Source of the DNA: Haladaptatus pallidirubidus
Lineage (GTDB): Archaea; Halobacteriota; Halobacteria; Halobacteriales; Haladaptataceae
Assembly (NCBI RefSeq): GCF_020700235.1
Contig: NZ_CP085301.1
Location: forward strand, 1,426,001-1,490,000
Length of the DNA: 64,000 bases
Direction: 5' to 3'
The stretch's first letter is position 1, and every line of letters begins with the position of its first letter. Shown here one piece after another: positions 9,472 through 18,230 of this stretch. The notes under the pieces were generated by a model, which saw only the letters and a program-made list of their open reading frames with translations, searched no databases and was not told the origin of the DNA. The translations under genes were made by a program, and so were the position numbers.

Positions 9472-10770
9472 TCAGTCAGCGGGAGTCGTGCGTCTACCCA
9501 CCTGCACAGCAGTCAAGAGTATGTAGCAGATGGGAACCATCAGTAGCCCACCGAGAACGAACGGAACCCAGTACGCCACCGCGGCGTACAGTCCGCCCGC
9601 CGCGACGGGACCGACCGCTCTGGCGATACTCCCCCCGCTCTGCGTGAGTCCGAACGCGCCGCCCTGTTCGTCCGCGGACGCGCTCTTCGAGACCAGCGTG
9701 TTGAGCGATACGTTTGCAAATCCGTTGCCGACCGCGAGGGGCGTGAGGACGAACAACAGCGCGAGCAGTCCGCCGGAAAGCGGACCGATGGTCGGAAATA
9801 GCCGTCCGATTTCGGGTGAAAACGGAATGGCGGCCAGCGTCACGAGTTCGAGCGAAACGCCGATCAGCGCGATGGTTCGCTCGCCGAATCGGTCGGTGAG
9901 CCGCCCGATGAGCCCCCCTTGTACGATGGCGATGACGACGCCGACGTACGCGAGGACGTAGCCGTTCATCGTCGTGCCGTAGCCGTACTTCTGCTCCGTG
10001 AACAGCACGAACATGCTCTCCATCCCCGAGAAGGCGAGCGAGAGGAGGAAAAACGAGACGACGAGTCCCGACAGCGCCGGGTCGGAAAGCGAATCGAACA
10101 AACGTGCGAGTCTGGGTGTTTCGAGCATTCCGGACGGTTCCCTCTCCGCGGAGCGCTTGGTTCGCGTCTCCGGAAGGACGAAAAACGCGACGGCGAGGTT
10201 TAGCGCGCAGATTCCCGCGGCGAGGAAACTCGGGAGCGAGAACCGATTTATCGGAACCATTTCGGGCGACAACCCGCGAACGAATGCGATTGCGGCGTCG
10301 CTCGAAGCGAGTCCGCCGAGCGCCGGGCCGAACACGAACCCCAATCCGAACGCCGCACCGATGAGGCCCAATCCCTTCGCGCGGTCTTCCGGCGGCGTGA
10401 CGTCCGCGATGTAGGCCTGTGCGGTTGCGATGTTGCCGCCCATCGCGCCCGCGAAGAGTCGCGCGAGAAAGAGGACGGCGAGACTTTCGGCCAATCCGAA
10501 CAGCGTCCACGCGAGGACGCTTCCGAACAGCGATAGGAGGAGAATGGGTCGTCTGCCACTTTCGTCGGAGAGTCGTCCGAGAATCGGTGCAAAGACGAAC
10601 TGCGTAATCGAGTAGGAGGCGAGAAGGAGGCCGACGACGAGTTCGTTCGCGCCGAACTGCGTGGCGTACAGCGGGATGATGGGAATCAGGATACCGAACC
10701 CGAGTAGGTCGACGAAGACGATCGCGAACACCGTCGCCAGCGCGTGATTCGAACCGGTTCCCTCGGCCAT
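9472..10770 (-). CDS. MFS transporter, TetA/drug-exporter-like
   Basis: A 432-residue, 12-helix secondary transporter. It has motif A between helices 2 and 3 (GRLSDESGRRPIL) and a similar copy between helices 8 and 9 (GRLTDRFGERTI), as in proton-driven drug exporters. The helix-5 region PALGGLASSD fits the antiporter motif C area. The substrate is unknown. The start ATG 10770 overlaps the TAA of the upstream gene (TAATG), so the two are cotranslated. A longer frame to 10830 is rejected because it would add 20 arginine-rich residues. Confidence 0.88.
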   Translation of the reverse strand: MAEGTGSNHALATVFAIVFVDLLGFGILIPIIPLYATQFGANELVVGLLLASYSITQFVFAPILGRLSDESGRRPILLLSLFGSVLAWTLFGLAESLAVLFLARLFAGAMGGNIATAQAYIADVTPPEDRAKGLGLIGAAFGLGFVFGPALGGLASSDAAIAFVRGLSPEMVPINRFSLPSFLAAGICALNLAVAFFVLPETRTKRSAEREPSGMLETPRLARLFDSLSDPALSGLVVSFFLLSLAFSGMESMFVLFTEQKYGYGTTMNGYVLAYVGVVIAIVQGGLIGRLTDRFGERTIALIGVSLELVTLAAIPFSPEIGRLFPTIGPLSGGLLALLFVLTPLAVGNGFANVSLNTLVSKSASADEQGGAFGLTQSGGSIARAVGPVAAGGLYAAVAYWVPFVLGGLLMVPICYILLTAVQVGRRTTPAD

Positions 10771-11207
10771 TACAATCTTCCGGCGACGATGAGGAGGCCG
10801 ACGGCCACGACGCCCGCGGCGTAAAACCACGTCGCGTAGGCGGAGGCAGCGCGCATCGCGCCGTCGTCCAGATTTTTCATCAGGCGACTACTCGCGGCGT
10901 GGCTCAGGCCGGTCAGGACGAACCAGAGCGCGACCATGGTGAGGACGAGGTGACCCCGCGAACTCCCGCCGAGGAGTTCGACGGTGTACCGCGTCCCGGC
11001 GAGATGTCCGCCGGTGGTAAACAGGACGAGTGAAGCTAGCATGGAAAACCGCGAGAACCGTTTGGTGAGCCATCTGAGGCCGTCGGTGCCGAGATGGCCT
11101 TTCCGGGCCGCGGGAATTACGAGGACCGCCATGAACAGCGTCCACCCGGCCCAGACGCCAGCGAAAACGGTGTGTAAAACCTGCATCAGTACGTCGATTA
11201 GTGCCAT
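10770..11207 (-). CDS. Small membrane protein, CopD-like
   Basis: A 145-residue protein with four helices: LHTVFAGVWAGWTLFMAVLVIP, a helix near FSMLASLVLFTTGGHLAGT, one near HLVLTMVALWFVLTGLSHAA, and a last one near AGVVAVGLLIVA. The size and the conserved His in helices 1, 2 and 3 resemble CopD/DUF2269-like integral membrane proteins that may bind heme or copper. This is a fold-level guess. It is translationally coupled to the MFS exporter downstream. Confidence 0.65.
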   Translation of the reverse strand: MALIDVLMQVLHTVFAGVWAGWTLFMAVLVIPAARKGHLGTDGLRWLTKRFSRFSMLASLVLFTTGGHLAGTRYTVELLGGSSRGHLVLTMVALWFVLTGLSHAASSRLMKNLDDGAMRAASAYATWFYAAGVVAVGLLIVAGRL

Positions 11208-11279
11208 TTTCCGGAGGTTGTCACAGACTCCTCAAATAGCTTCGGATGGAAGTCGATACTGTATAATCCGATTCCGATT

Positions 11280-11918
11280 ATGATGTCGAAAACAGACAGA
11301 GGGCGTGAGGTCTTATCGCCCGCTGACAGAGCGTATCTGCTCGGCGAGGCGGAGATGGAACACGATCAATCGAAGCGCAACGTGGAGGCGCGAATCCGTC
11401 AACGCGTTACCGATGGTATCCTCGATTTTTCCATCCTCGTTCACCATCTGAAGAAGAAAGACCGAAGACAGATTTTCCGCAGTGCGGAAGACGACGCGTT
11501 CATGAACGGTTTGATGGCGATGTTCTCGTTTACGTACATTGGAATGCGAGAAAGTAGCGTCGAGTTCGCGCACACGCTGGAGCCGGCGGTTCGCAAAGCG
11601 GAGGAGGTTCACGCCGCGGACACGCTCGGACAGACGGTTTCCGTTGACGTGCAGTTCGACGTCGAAACGGAAATTGAAACTGTAGTGGCCGACGTGGTGG
11701 ACTCCATCGACGCCGGAAAGCCGGTAACGCCTGCGGAACTGTTCTCGGCGATGGTCGGCAGTACCGTGCTCGACGACGCAGACGAAGTGCTCCTTCAATT
11801 GGGCACTGACGACGGTCTGTTCAAAGAAGAGGATTTCGTGACCCACTTCGCAACCTATCACGATGCCGAACTGCGATGGCTTCCATACTATCGCGTCAAA
11901 GCCGTGATAGAAGAGTAG
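11280..11918 (+). CDS. Conserved haloarchaeal protein, unknown function
   Basis: A soluble, mostly helical, acidic protein of 212 residues with no signal or membrane segment. The N-terminal half is basic and helical (AEMEHDQSKRNVEARIRQRVTD, then LVHHLKKKDRRQIF). The C-terminal half is acidic and contains VDVQFDVETEIETVVADVVD and PAELFSAMVGSTVLDDADEV. The layout recalls haloarchaeal proteins with no assigned domain. ATG 11280 is followed at once by a second ATG at 11283; either could be used. Divergent from the CopD-like/MFS pair, with a 72-base shared promoter region. Confidence 0.75.
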   Translation: MMSKTDRGREVLSPADRAYLLGEAEMEHDQSKRNVEARIRQRVTDGILDFSILVHHLKKKDRRQIFRSAEDDAFMNGLMAMFSFTYIGMRESSVEFAHTLEPAVRKAEEVHAADTLGQTVSVDVQFDVETEIETVVADVVDSIDAGKPVTPAELFSAMVGSTVLDDADEVLLQLGTDDGLFKEEDFVTHFATYHDAELRWLPYYRVKAVIEE

Positions 11919-11987
11919 ACGATAGAATCCGTCGTATTGCAGCAGTTAAGCCGTCGATTCCGAACAGTGGCGGCGGTTCGAATCGGG

Positions 11988-12386
11988 CTAAACGGGTTTT
12001 CCGGGTCGTTCGGTTTCGTCGTACTTGTCCTCGAACTCCTGAATCAGTTGTCCCATCTTCGCGTACCACTCGTTCAGCATCCGCTGCATCTCGTGTGACA
12101 CTTCGCCGGGGTTGGTCGGTCGGTAGACGTGATAGTAGCCGCCTTGATCGTAGTTTACCTGCTCTTTCTGGATAAAACCGGCCTGAAGGAGACGCTGGAT
12201 GGAGCGGTAGGCGGTCGAACGCTCGCGCTCGATTCGCTCCGCGATGTCGTCGATGGTCAGCGACTCTTCGCTCTCCACGACGACCTGATAGCAATGCCTG
12301 TCGAGTTCTTTCAATCCGTGTATACACTCCAACAGACCTTCACACTCCATATCCTGCTGAAGATACTCCGCCATCGAGTTTGCCAT
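11988..12386 (-). CDS. TrmB-like winged-helix regulator, probably of the sulfur genes
   Basis: A DNA-binding protein of 132 residues. The winged helix spans about residues 33-85 (LTIDDIAERIERERSTAYRSIQRL, with the wing near YDQGGYYHVY). A C-terminal helical segment (SHEMQRMLNEWYAKMGQLIQEFEDKY) probably dimerises. The first residues include two cysteines (MECEGLLECIHG) that could sense sulfane sulfur or redox state; this is inference. It sits directly upstream, relative to plus coordinates, of the YeeE/YedE and persulfide genes, which makes it their likely local regulator. Confidence 0.8.
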   Translation of the reverse strand: MANSMAEYLQQDMECEGLLECIHGLKELDRHCYQVVVESEESLTIDDIAERIERERSTAYRSIQRLLQAGFIQKEQVNYDQGGYYHVYRPTNPGEVSHEMQRMLNEWYAKMGQLIQEFEDKYDETERPGKPV

Positions 12387-12483
12387 TGTCTACGCGAAAG
12401 TTGGTCGCTGAGACGTAAAAGGATTTTGCAAGGTTTTCACAACACTCTATCGATGGGGGTTCCACGGACGCGCTCTGGTTCGA

Positions 12484-12966
12484 TTAGTCTCCGCTGGTTA
12501 TCGAGTTCACGGCCGTTGAACGGCGTTTTCGCCACAACCCTTGGAGATACGCACCGACGAACATCCCGCTGATTCCGAACAGGATGCGGTAGTTCCCTAA
12601 CCCGACGCTGGCGTAGGCTGCTCCTGGACAGATGCCCGAGATACCCCACCCGACGCCGAAGATGGCGCCGCCGCCGAGCACGTTTTTGTCGAACGATTTC
12701 AGTCGTCTGGCGTACGGTTTACCGGTTAGTGGCGCTCGTCTCGACAGGCGGGTTGCGGCGGCGAACGTCGTGCCGGTGACGAACGCCGCACCGCCCATGA
12801 CGAACAGCAGGCCGAAATCGTCGAACTGGAGGAACTGGAGGACGACTTCGGGTTTGGCCATCTGGCTGAAGCCGAGTCCGAATCCGAAGATGCCGCCGCC
12901 GCCCAGTATCAGGAGCATGAACAGCGGCCCGCGTTCGTTCCGTCCCGTGCTTTTCGTCCCGCTCAT
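12484..12966 (-). CDS. YeeE/YedE-family transporter half (C-terminal type)
   Basis: A 160-residue protein with four membrane helices. The family signature GISGICPGAAYASVGLG sits near residue 120, with the conserved Cys that in YeeE/TsuA proteins takes part in thiosulfate transfer. It is one of two split halves of the usual eight- or nine-helix transporter; the other half is the gene upstream, with which it shares a 4-base overlap (ATGA). The pair probably takes up thiosulfate or another sulfur species for the enzymes next door. Confidence 0.88.
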   Translation of the reverse strand: MSGTKSTGRNERGPLFMLLILGGGGIFGFGLGFSQMAKPEVVLQFLQFDDFGLLFVMGGAAFVTGTTFAAATRLSRRAPLTGKPYARRLKSFDKNVLGGGAIFGVGWGISGICPGAAYASVGLGNYRILFGISGMFVGAYLQGLWRKRRSTAVNSITSGD

Positions 12967-13481
12967 GGCGACACCCCCATTCCAACCGCCTGCATCAGCT
13001 GTGCGGTTCCAATTGCAATCGTCATGAACGTCGCCACGTTGACGATGGAGGTGGACGACGCCGACCCGACGCCGCAGACGCCGTGGCCGGACGTGCAGCC
13101 CTTTCCGATACGCGTTCCGATGCCGACGAGGACACCCCCGCCGAGGAGACGCCACCACACCACGTCGGTCGTCCAGATTTCGCCGTGGAAGGCGGCCTGA
13201 TAGATGACCGCGCCGCCGACCACTCCGAGCGTGAAGACGACGCGCCAATCGCGGGAGGCGAGATATTTCGCCTTCTGAAACCGCGGTACGTCGGAGACGT
13301 ATGAGAGCGTCGTTTCCAAGAACGTACTCGCTCCGGCGATAATTCCCGAGCCGAGGTAGATGACGGCGACGCCGAGTCCGATGAATACGCCACCGATGGC
13401 GTAGTGGGAGACGCCGTTCGGGAACAGCTCTGCGAACGTGAGTGCTGGCATGAGTGCCGATAGTAGTGACGGAATTTCCAT
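12963..13481 (-). CDS. YeeE/YedE-family transporter half (N-terminal type)
   Basis: A 172-residue membrane protein with about five helices. It carries RIGKGCTSGHGVCGVGSAS, the YeeE/YedE signature with two conserved cysteines on the sulfur path. It lies between the rhodanese/persulfide dioxygenase gene (19 bases away) and the second half (4-base overlap), all on the minus strand. Transport of thiosulfate is inferred from characterised family members and from the sulfur enzymes in the same operon. Confidence 0.88.
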   Translation of the reverse strand: MEIPSLLSALMPALTFAELFPNGVSHYAIGGVFIGLGVAVIYLGSGIIAGASTFLETTLSYVSDVPRFQKAKYLASRDWRVVFTLGVVGGAVIYQAAFHGEIWTTDVVWWRLLGGGVLVGIGTRIGKGCTSGHGVCGVGSASSTSIVNVATFMTIAIGTAQLMQAVGMGVSP

Positions 13482-13499
13482 CTGTTCTCTCCCGCCGCG

Positions 13500-14705
13500 T
13501 TAGTCGCTCGTGAGCGAGTCGCGACTCGCGGCGCAGTTGTTGGGTCCGAGTTCGAGTTCGAACGCTTCCTCGTCGTCTGTGTCCCGTTCGCCCAAGTTCG
13601 TTGCGATGATGTCCTCGTAGTTCGCGGGGCGCGGCGGCATGTCCGAGGTGATGAAATTCACGAACTCGTCGCGGCTCATCGAGAGCGCGTCCATCGACTC
13701 GGTCAAATCACCGATCGTCGCGGTGTACGTGCCGTCATCGGCGGAGGTCGCCGAATCGCTGAAATGCGCTGGCGCGACCACGGTTTCGTCGACGAGCGAC
13801 AGAATCCGCTCTTGCAGCGTTTCGTAGAGCGTTTTCGCGGCCTCCGGCGCACCCTCGTCACCTTCTTCGAGGTCGGGCCGGGCTACGCTCTCGGTGAAGA
13901 GGGTATCACCCGTGAACAGTACGTCGCCGACCCGATCGGAGGTCATCCCCGACGTGTGGCCGGGCGTGTGAATCACGTCGATTTCGACGTTCCCCAGCGG
14001 GAGTTTCTCGCCGTCTTCAACCGTTCGATACGACGCGTCGTAGCCGATACCGCGGGCGTCTGCGGGAGCGGGAACGACCGCTTCGGCACTGCTCGACTCC
14101 GCCACGCTCCGGACGCCGCTCACGTGGTCTGCGTGGACGTGCGTGTCGATGGCGTATCTCAGTTTGGCACCGCGTGCTTTTGCATTCGAGACGTACTCGT
14201 CTGCGAACGCTCGAAGCGGGTCGATGACCGCCGCTTCGTCGTCGGAGACGACGAGATAAGACAGACACCTGCTGGAGGGTCGCTGATACTGAATGACCGT
14301 CGTCTCCGCGTTTTTGTTCTCGTTTTCGCTTTCGATTTTGCGGAGTTTGAGAACCCGCGCCCAGCCTTTCATCCCGTCTTCGAGGTGATACACGTTGTAG
14401 CCGCGCTCCGCGAACAGTCCGGCGATGTATTCGCTTGACCCACCCTTTGCACAAAGGACGGTCACTTCCTCGTCCTTCGGAACCGGGTCGAACAGTTCGT
14501 CGTTCGGGTCGTCCGCGAGATATTCGAAATAGGGCACGTTGCTACTCTCGACGTTTTCGCCGTCGATTTTCCACTTCTCGTACTCGTCGGTTGCGCGAAC
14601 GTCGAGTAGCGTGACGGATTCGCCCGTGTCGATTCGCTCGTACAGTTCGTTCGGGGTTACCGTCTCGACTTCGGCAGTCGGTGACGGAAACGGTGATTCG
14701 CTCAT
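13500..14705 (-). CDS. Rhodanese / MBL-fold persulfide dioxygenase-like fusion
   Basis: A 401-residue two-domain protein. Residues 15-120 form a rhodanese domain with LLDVRATDEYEKW and the active-site loop VTVLCAKGGSS (Cys85). Residues about 135-390 form a metallo-beta-lactamase domain of the ETHE1/persulfide dioxygenase type with DTHVHADHVSG (metal ligands H189, H191, D193, H194), HTPGHTSG and LFTGDTLF. The rhodanese would accept sulfane sulfur and the dioxygenase would oxidise the persulfide to sulfite. The fusion order (rhodanese first) is the reverse of some bacterial fusions. It is the first gene of the minus-strand sulfur operon and is divergent from tusA-dsrE. Confidence 0.92.
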   Translation of the reverse strand: MSESPFPSPTAEVETVTPNELYERIDTGESVTLLDVRATDEYEKWKIDGENVESSNVPYFEYLADDPNDELFDPVPKDEEVTVLCAKGGSSEYIAGLFAERGYNVYHLEDGMKGWARVLKLRKIESENENKNAETTVIQYQRPSSRCLSYLVVSDDEAAVIDPLRAFADEYVSNAKARGAKLRYAIDTHVHADHVSGVRSVAESSSAEAVVPAPADARGIGYDASYRTVEDGEKLPLGNVEIDVIHTPGHTSGMTSDRVGDVLFTGDTLFTESVARPDLEEGDEGAPEAAKTLYETLQERILSLVDETVVAPAHFSDSATSADDGTYTATIGDLTESMDALSMSRDEFVNFITSDMPPRPANYEDIIATNLGERDTDDEEAFELELGPNNCAASRDSLTSD

Positions 14706-14865
14706 GGACAGCAGTAGGTATCGGACACAGACAGAAAAGGGTTCGCATAGTATTCCAAATCATCTGCAATACTAAATTGAGGTATGTGATTCTTGTAGGC
14801 TGTTTTGAGTGCTTAAACAGTGTTTCTCTGTTATTCTGTTGTGCATGTAAGGCACAATATCCAAC

Positions 14866-14893
14866 ACTCTTTTAATGGTTCGAACAATATTGT
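14866..14893 (+). promoter_or_regulatory. TATA-like box and 10-base palindrome before the TusA gene
   Basis: CTTTTAATGG near 14869-14878 is a TATA-like box about 55 bases before the TusA ATG. It is followed by a perfect palindrome ACAATATTGT at 14884-14893, between box and expected start site, where a repressor would block transcription. A similar half site (CACAATATCC) lies at 14853-14862. The divergent spacer 14706-14929 holds no gene. Confidence 0.45.
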
Positions 14894-14929
14894 CCAATAG
14901 ATCCAATAAAACACATTGGTGACTTCACA

Positions 14930-15187
14930 ATGAGTTCGAAATTCGACATCACGGAGACGCTCGACGTAACAGGACTGAACTGCCCGATGCCGGTCGTCAA
15001 GACGAAGCAGGCGACCGACGGACTGACCGACGGCGACGTGCTGGAAGTTGTCGCAACCGACTCCGGGAGCATGAGCGACCTGAAGGGCTGGGCGAACACG
15101 ACAGACGGCGTCGAACTGCTCGAACAGCAAGAAGACGAATCTGGTGGCGAAGCGGTGTACCGCCACTTCGTCCGGAAAACGGTGTAA
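14930..15187 (+). CDS. TusA-family sulfur carrier protein
   Basis: An 85-residue TusA-fold protein with the signature LDVTGLNCPMPVVKTKQA; Cys18 of CPMP carries the persulfide. The two-layer alpha/beta fold is complete. It hands sulfur between rhodaneses, DsrE proteins and acceptors. It lies two bases before the DsrE-like gene, so the two form an operon, and it is divergent from the rhodanese-dioxygenase and YeeE genes. The whole set is a sulfane-sulfur trafficking island. Confidence 0.93.
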   Translation: MSSKFDITETLDVTGLNCPMPVVKTKQATDGLTDGDVLEVVATDSGSMSDLKGWANTTDGVELLEQQEDESGGEAVYRHFVRKTV

Positions 15188-15189
15188 GT

Positions 15190-15780
15190 ATGAGCACCGA
15201 ACCGCAACATTCCGCACAAACTGGTGGAAACGATGACGACGCCGAAACCGACGACGCACTCCGCGAGCGAATCGAACAGTTGGAGGGCGAACTCGCCGAG
15301 TTGAAAGCGAACGCCGACGACCAGAAGAAGATGACCGTCATCGCCACGAAAGGGACGCTCGATATGGCGTACCCGCCGCTCATCCTCGCCAGCACCGCCG
15401 CCGCGTTCGGGTGGGATGTGGTCGTCTTTCACACGTTCTGGGGACTCGACATCCTCCACGAGGAGAAGTCCAAGAATCTCAAGCTCAGCGCGGTCGGCAA
15501 TCCGAGCATGCCCATTCCGAACGCGCTGGCCGCGCTTCCCGGCATGGACTCCATGGCGACGAAGATGGTGAAAAAGAAAATCGAGCAGAACGGAACCGCG
15601 ACCATCGAGGAACTCATCGACGTGTCGGTAGAGTCCGGCGTGGAACTGCAAGCCTGCCAGATGACGATGGAGTTGATGGAGTACGACGAAGACGAGTTCT
15701 ACGACGGCGTCGTCTCCGGCGTCGGCGCGGCAACAGCCCTCGAACACATGGCCGACGCGGATATCCAACTGTTCGTTTGA
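15190..15780 (+). CDS. DsrE/DsrF-like sulfur-transfer protein
   Basis: A 196-residue protein. An acidic N-terminal coiled coil (about 22-45, ERIEQLEGELAELKANADD) precedes a DsrE/DrsE-like fold starting MTVIATKGTLDMAYPPLILA. A conserved cysteine, Cys156, in ELQACQMTMELM matches the active cysteine position of DsrE2-type carriers. Such proteins exchange sulfane sulfur with TusA, encoded two bases upstream. Short hydrophobic stretches (ILASTAAAFGW) are part of the fold, not clear membrane spans. Confidence 0.9.
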   Translation: MSTEPQHSAQTGGNDDDAETDDALRERIEQLEGELAELKANADDQKKMTVIATKGTLDMAYPPLILASTAAAFGWDVVVFHTFWGLDILHEEKSKNLKLSAVGNPSMPIPNALAALPGMDSMATKMVKKKIEQNGTATIEELIDVSVESGVELQACQMTMELMEYDEDEFYDGVVSGVGAATALEHMADADIQLFV

Positions 15781-15831
15781 TCGAACCGGCTTTTGGCGGG
15801 GATATTATTAGTTGTTGACATCACCACAAAG

Positions 15832-15945
15832 CTTTTTATGGACATCGTCATATCGGGAACCAAGGTCGAATCATGACCACCTCTCTCCTTCACTGACCGG
15901 GCCGTAACGGGGCCGTTCTGCGCTCATCTTCGGATAGCCGCGGCT
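15832..15945 (+). promoter_or_regulatory. Promoter, seven-codon ORF and hairpin upstream of hflX
   Basis: A good TATA-like box (GCTTTTTATGG, about 15831-15841) lies 33 bases before a seven-codon open frame at 15873-15896 reading MTTSLLH. After it comes GC-rich DNA with GGCC repeats and a perfect palindrome AGCCGCGGCT at 15936-15945. hflX begins 98 bases further on and also has its own nearby box (CTTATCAG near 16008). The segment may be a leader peptide with attenuator, or a short non-coding RNA; no protein gene fits here. Confidence 0.35.
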
Positions 15946-16042
15946 GTCGTCCCTGCTTCCCGGTTTTGTTCACGTCGAATAGCGCCGAGTGTCGATGTTC
16001 GACGCTCGTCTTATCAGAATACGTGCGGACGAAAAATCAAGT

Positions 16043-17398
16043 ATGCAATCAGGTTCAGCAATTATCGCACAACGGACGGATAGCGGAACAGCAGATGAGG
16101 CAACGACGAACGGCGGAGCAATGGGCAACAAAACTGCGAAGGGCGAAACGTCAGATACGGCGGAGATTCGGGCGCTCGCCGACGCGGCAGGGTACGACGT
16201 AGTCGGAGAGGTCACGCAGAATCGGGTCGAGGATTCGAAGTACCAGTTCGGACGCGGCAAGGCCGAAACGCTGGCGGAGCGAGTGGAAACGAGCGACGCC
16301 GGGAACGTCATCTTTGACAACCCGCTTTCCCCACAGCAGACTTACGAACTCGGCGAACTGTGTCCCGATGGTACCGAAATCGTAGACCGCTACCGACTCG
16401 TTCTCGAAATATTTAGTCAGCAGGCCGGAACCCGCCGGGCGAAACTACAGGTCGAACTCGCGCGGTTACAGTACGAACTCCCGCGGGTGCGGGCCGAAAT
16501 TCGCTTGGAAAAAGAAGTTGCGAACGAGCGTCGCTCGCGGAACGGACCCGGCGAGAAAGAAGACAGGCGCGTCACCGACATCAAAGACCGTATCGACCGC
16601 ATCAAATCGAAACTCGATAGCCTCTCCGACGTCGGCGACCGGCGACGGGAAAAACGCAGGGATCAGGGGTTCGACCTCGTCGCTCTCGCGGGCTACACCA
16701 ACGCCGGAAAATCGACGCTTTTGCGGCGACTGGCCGACGATATGGCGTTCGACCCGAATACTCACGACGACCTTCACGAGAGCGCAGCGGCCGAGGACAG
16801 GCTGTTCAAGACGCTCGAAACGACGACCCGTCGAGCAGAGATTCAGGACCGAAGAACGCTCATCACGGATACGGTCGGCTTTATCAGCGACCTGCCTCAC
16901 TGGTTGGTCAAATCGTTTGAAACGACGTTCACGGAGACGTACGAGGCCGACCTCGTGCTTCTCGTCGCGGACGTGAGCGACCCGCTGACGGAACTGCGCG
17001 AGAAGCTCTATACCTCGCTCGATTTGCTCGACGGGGACGCGGAGCGAATCGTGACGGTTCTGAACAAGGCGGATCGCGTTTCCGATTCCGAACTGGCCGA
17101 ACGAGTTTCGGGCGTATCCGACCTCGCGTTGAACCCAGTCGCCGTGAGCACGACCGAAAACGACGGTATCGACGCGCTTCGGGAGCGAATCGCGGACGAA
17201 CTTCCGGAGTGGGAGACCGACCGACTGACGCTCCCCAACACGGGTGAAACGATGTCGCTCCTCTCGTGGTTGTACGACCACGCTCGCGTCGAGGCGGTGT
17301 GGTATCCGAGCGAGAGCGAGGAAGTCGTGGTCGAGTTCGCCGCGAATTCGGCGATAGCCGAGCGGGCGACGGTGAAAGCTGACGCGATTTCGGCGTAG
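16043..17398 (+). CDS. hflX: Ribosome-associated GTPase HflX
   Basis: A cytoplasmic GTPase of 451 residues that splits or rescues ribosomes. It has the N-terminal HflX domain (to about 130, with FDNPLSPQQTYEL), a charged helical linker, and a G domain with G1 GYTNAGKST (about 217-225), G3 DTVGF and G4 NKAD, then a short C-terminal domain. ATG 16043 (MQSGSAIIAQRTDSG) matches the usual haloarchaeal start; an in-frame ATG at 15989 would add 18 residues. It is 115 bases ahead of nuoB in the same direction, but there is no functional link. Confidence 0.95.
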   Translation: MQSGSAIIAQRTDSGTADEATTNGGAMGNKTAKGETSDTAEIRALADAAGYDVVGEVTQNRVEDSKYQFGRGKAETLAERVETSDAGNVIFDNPLSPQQTYELGELCPDGTEIVDRYRLVLEIFSQQAGTRRAKLQVELARLQYELPRVRAEIRLEKEVANERRSRNGPGEKEDRRVTDIKDRIDRIKSKLDSLSDVGDRRREKRRDQGFDLVALAGYTNAGKSTLLRRLADDMAFDPNTHDDLHESAAAEDRLFKTLETTTRRAEIQDRRTLITDTVGFISDLPHWLVKSFETTFTETYEADLVLLVADVSDPLTELREKLYTSLDLLDGDAERIVTVLNKADRVSDSELAERVSGVSDLALNPVAVSTTENDGIDALRERIADELPEWETDRLTLPNTGETMSLLSWLYDHARVEAVWYPSESEEVVVEFAANSAIAERATVKADAISA

Positions 17399-17513
17399 TC
17401 GCGGTTCGAGCCTCCTCTCGAAACGCCTCCCTGAAATACCCACCAAATATTCATCACTGTCCCTCCCTTACGGCCTTTGATGCCCGGTAACACGGGTTTC
17501 GGGGAAGGGGAAT

Positions 17514-18230
17514 ATGAGCCACAATTCACCGTCAGCAACGCAGACGGATAGTCCGCCAGACCAGCGGCCGGTCGGCCAAGCCAGTCGTTCGGAGGCGAAA
17601 GACCAACTTCCGAGTCGGTTCGACTCGAAGCTGCGCGACGCCCTCGGAACGTCGCCGTTCATTCTGACGAAGTTCGACGCGTTCATGAACTGGGTTCGGG
17701 GGTCGTCCATGTTCGTGCTCCAGTTCGGCATCGCCTGCTGTAGCATCGAAATGATGCACACCTACGCGGTCAAACACGATTTAGACCGCTTCGGTGCGGG
17801 CGTTCCGCGGGCGTCGCCGCGACAGGCCGACGTCATCATCGTGCCGGGAACCATCGTCTCGAAGTTCGCGCCACGGATGAAACGAATTTACGACCAGATG
17901 CCGGAACCCAAGTTCGTCGTCAGCATGGGGTCGTGTACCTGCTCCGGTGGGCCGTTTCAGGAGGGATACAACGTCATCAAGGGGGCGGAGGAGGTCATCC
18001 CGTGCGACATCCACGTTCCCGGCTGTCCGCCGCGACCCGAGGCGCTCATCTACGGCGTCGCCAAGTTGCAGGAACGAATCGCCCACGGGGAGGCCAGTCC
18101 GGTCGTCGTGAAGCCCTACGAACTGGAACAGTTCGGGGATTTGGAACGCGACGAACTGGTGCAGTCGCTCGCCGACCAAATCGACGAGGATACCCTCGTC
18201 ATGCGTTACAACTGGGTTGATTCACCGTGA
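17514..18230 (+). CDS. nuoB: NADH-quinone oxidoreductase-like subunit NuoB
   Basis: A 238-residue peripheral-arm subunit that carries iron-sulfur cluster N2, the last electron carrier before quinone. The four N2 ligands are present: the tandem cysteines in GIACCSIE, one in GSCTCSGGPF and one in VPGCPPRPEA. About 60 N-terminal residues are polar and variable. In haloarchaea nuoB normally follows nuoA; here the upstream gene is hflX and no nuoA is found. The stop overlaps the GTG start of nuoCD by 4 bases. Complete residues suggest a working protein, not a relic. Confidence 0.93.
   Translation: MSHNSPSATQTDSPPDQRPVGQASRSEAKDQLPSRFDSKLRDALGTSPFILTKFDAFMNWVRGSSMFVLQFGIACCSIEMMHTYAVKHDLDRFGAGVPRASPRQADVIIVPGTIVSKFAPRMKRIYDQMPEPKFVVSMGSCTCSGGPFQEGYNVIKGAEEVIPCDIHVPGCPPRPEALIYGVAKLQERIAHGEASPVVVKPYELEQFGDLERDELVQSLADQIDEDTLVMRYNWVDSP

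Noticed and set aside
11960..12000. tRNA-like string GGTTCGAATC near 11971
   Set aside because: No cloverleaf can be formed around it; it is chance sequence at the end of the regulator gene.
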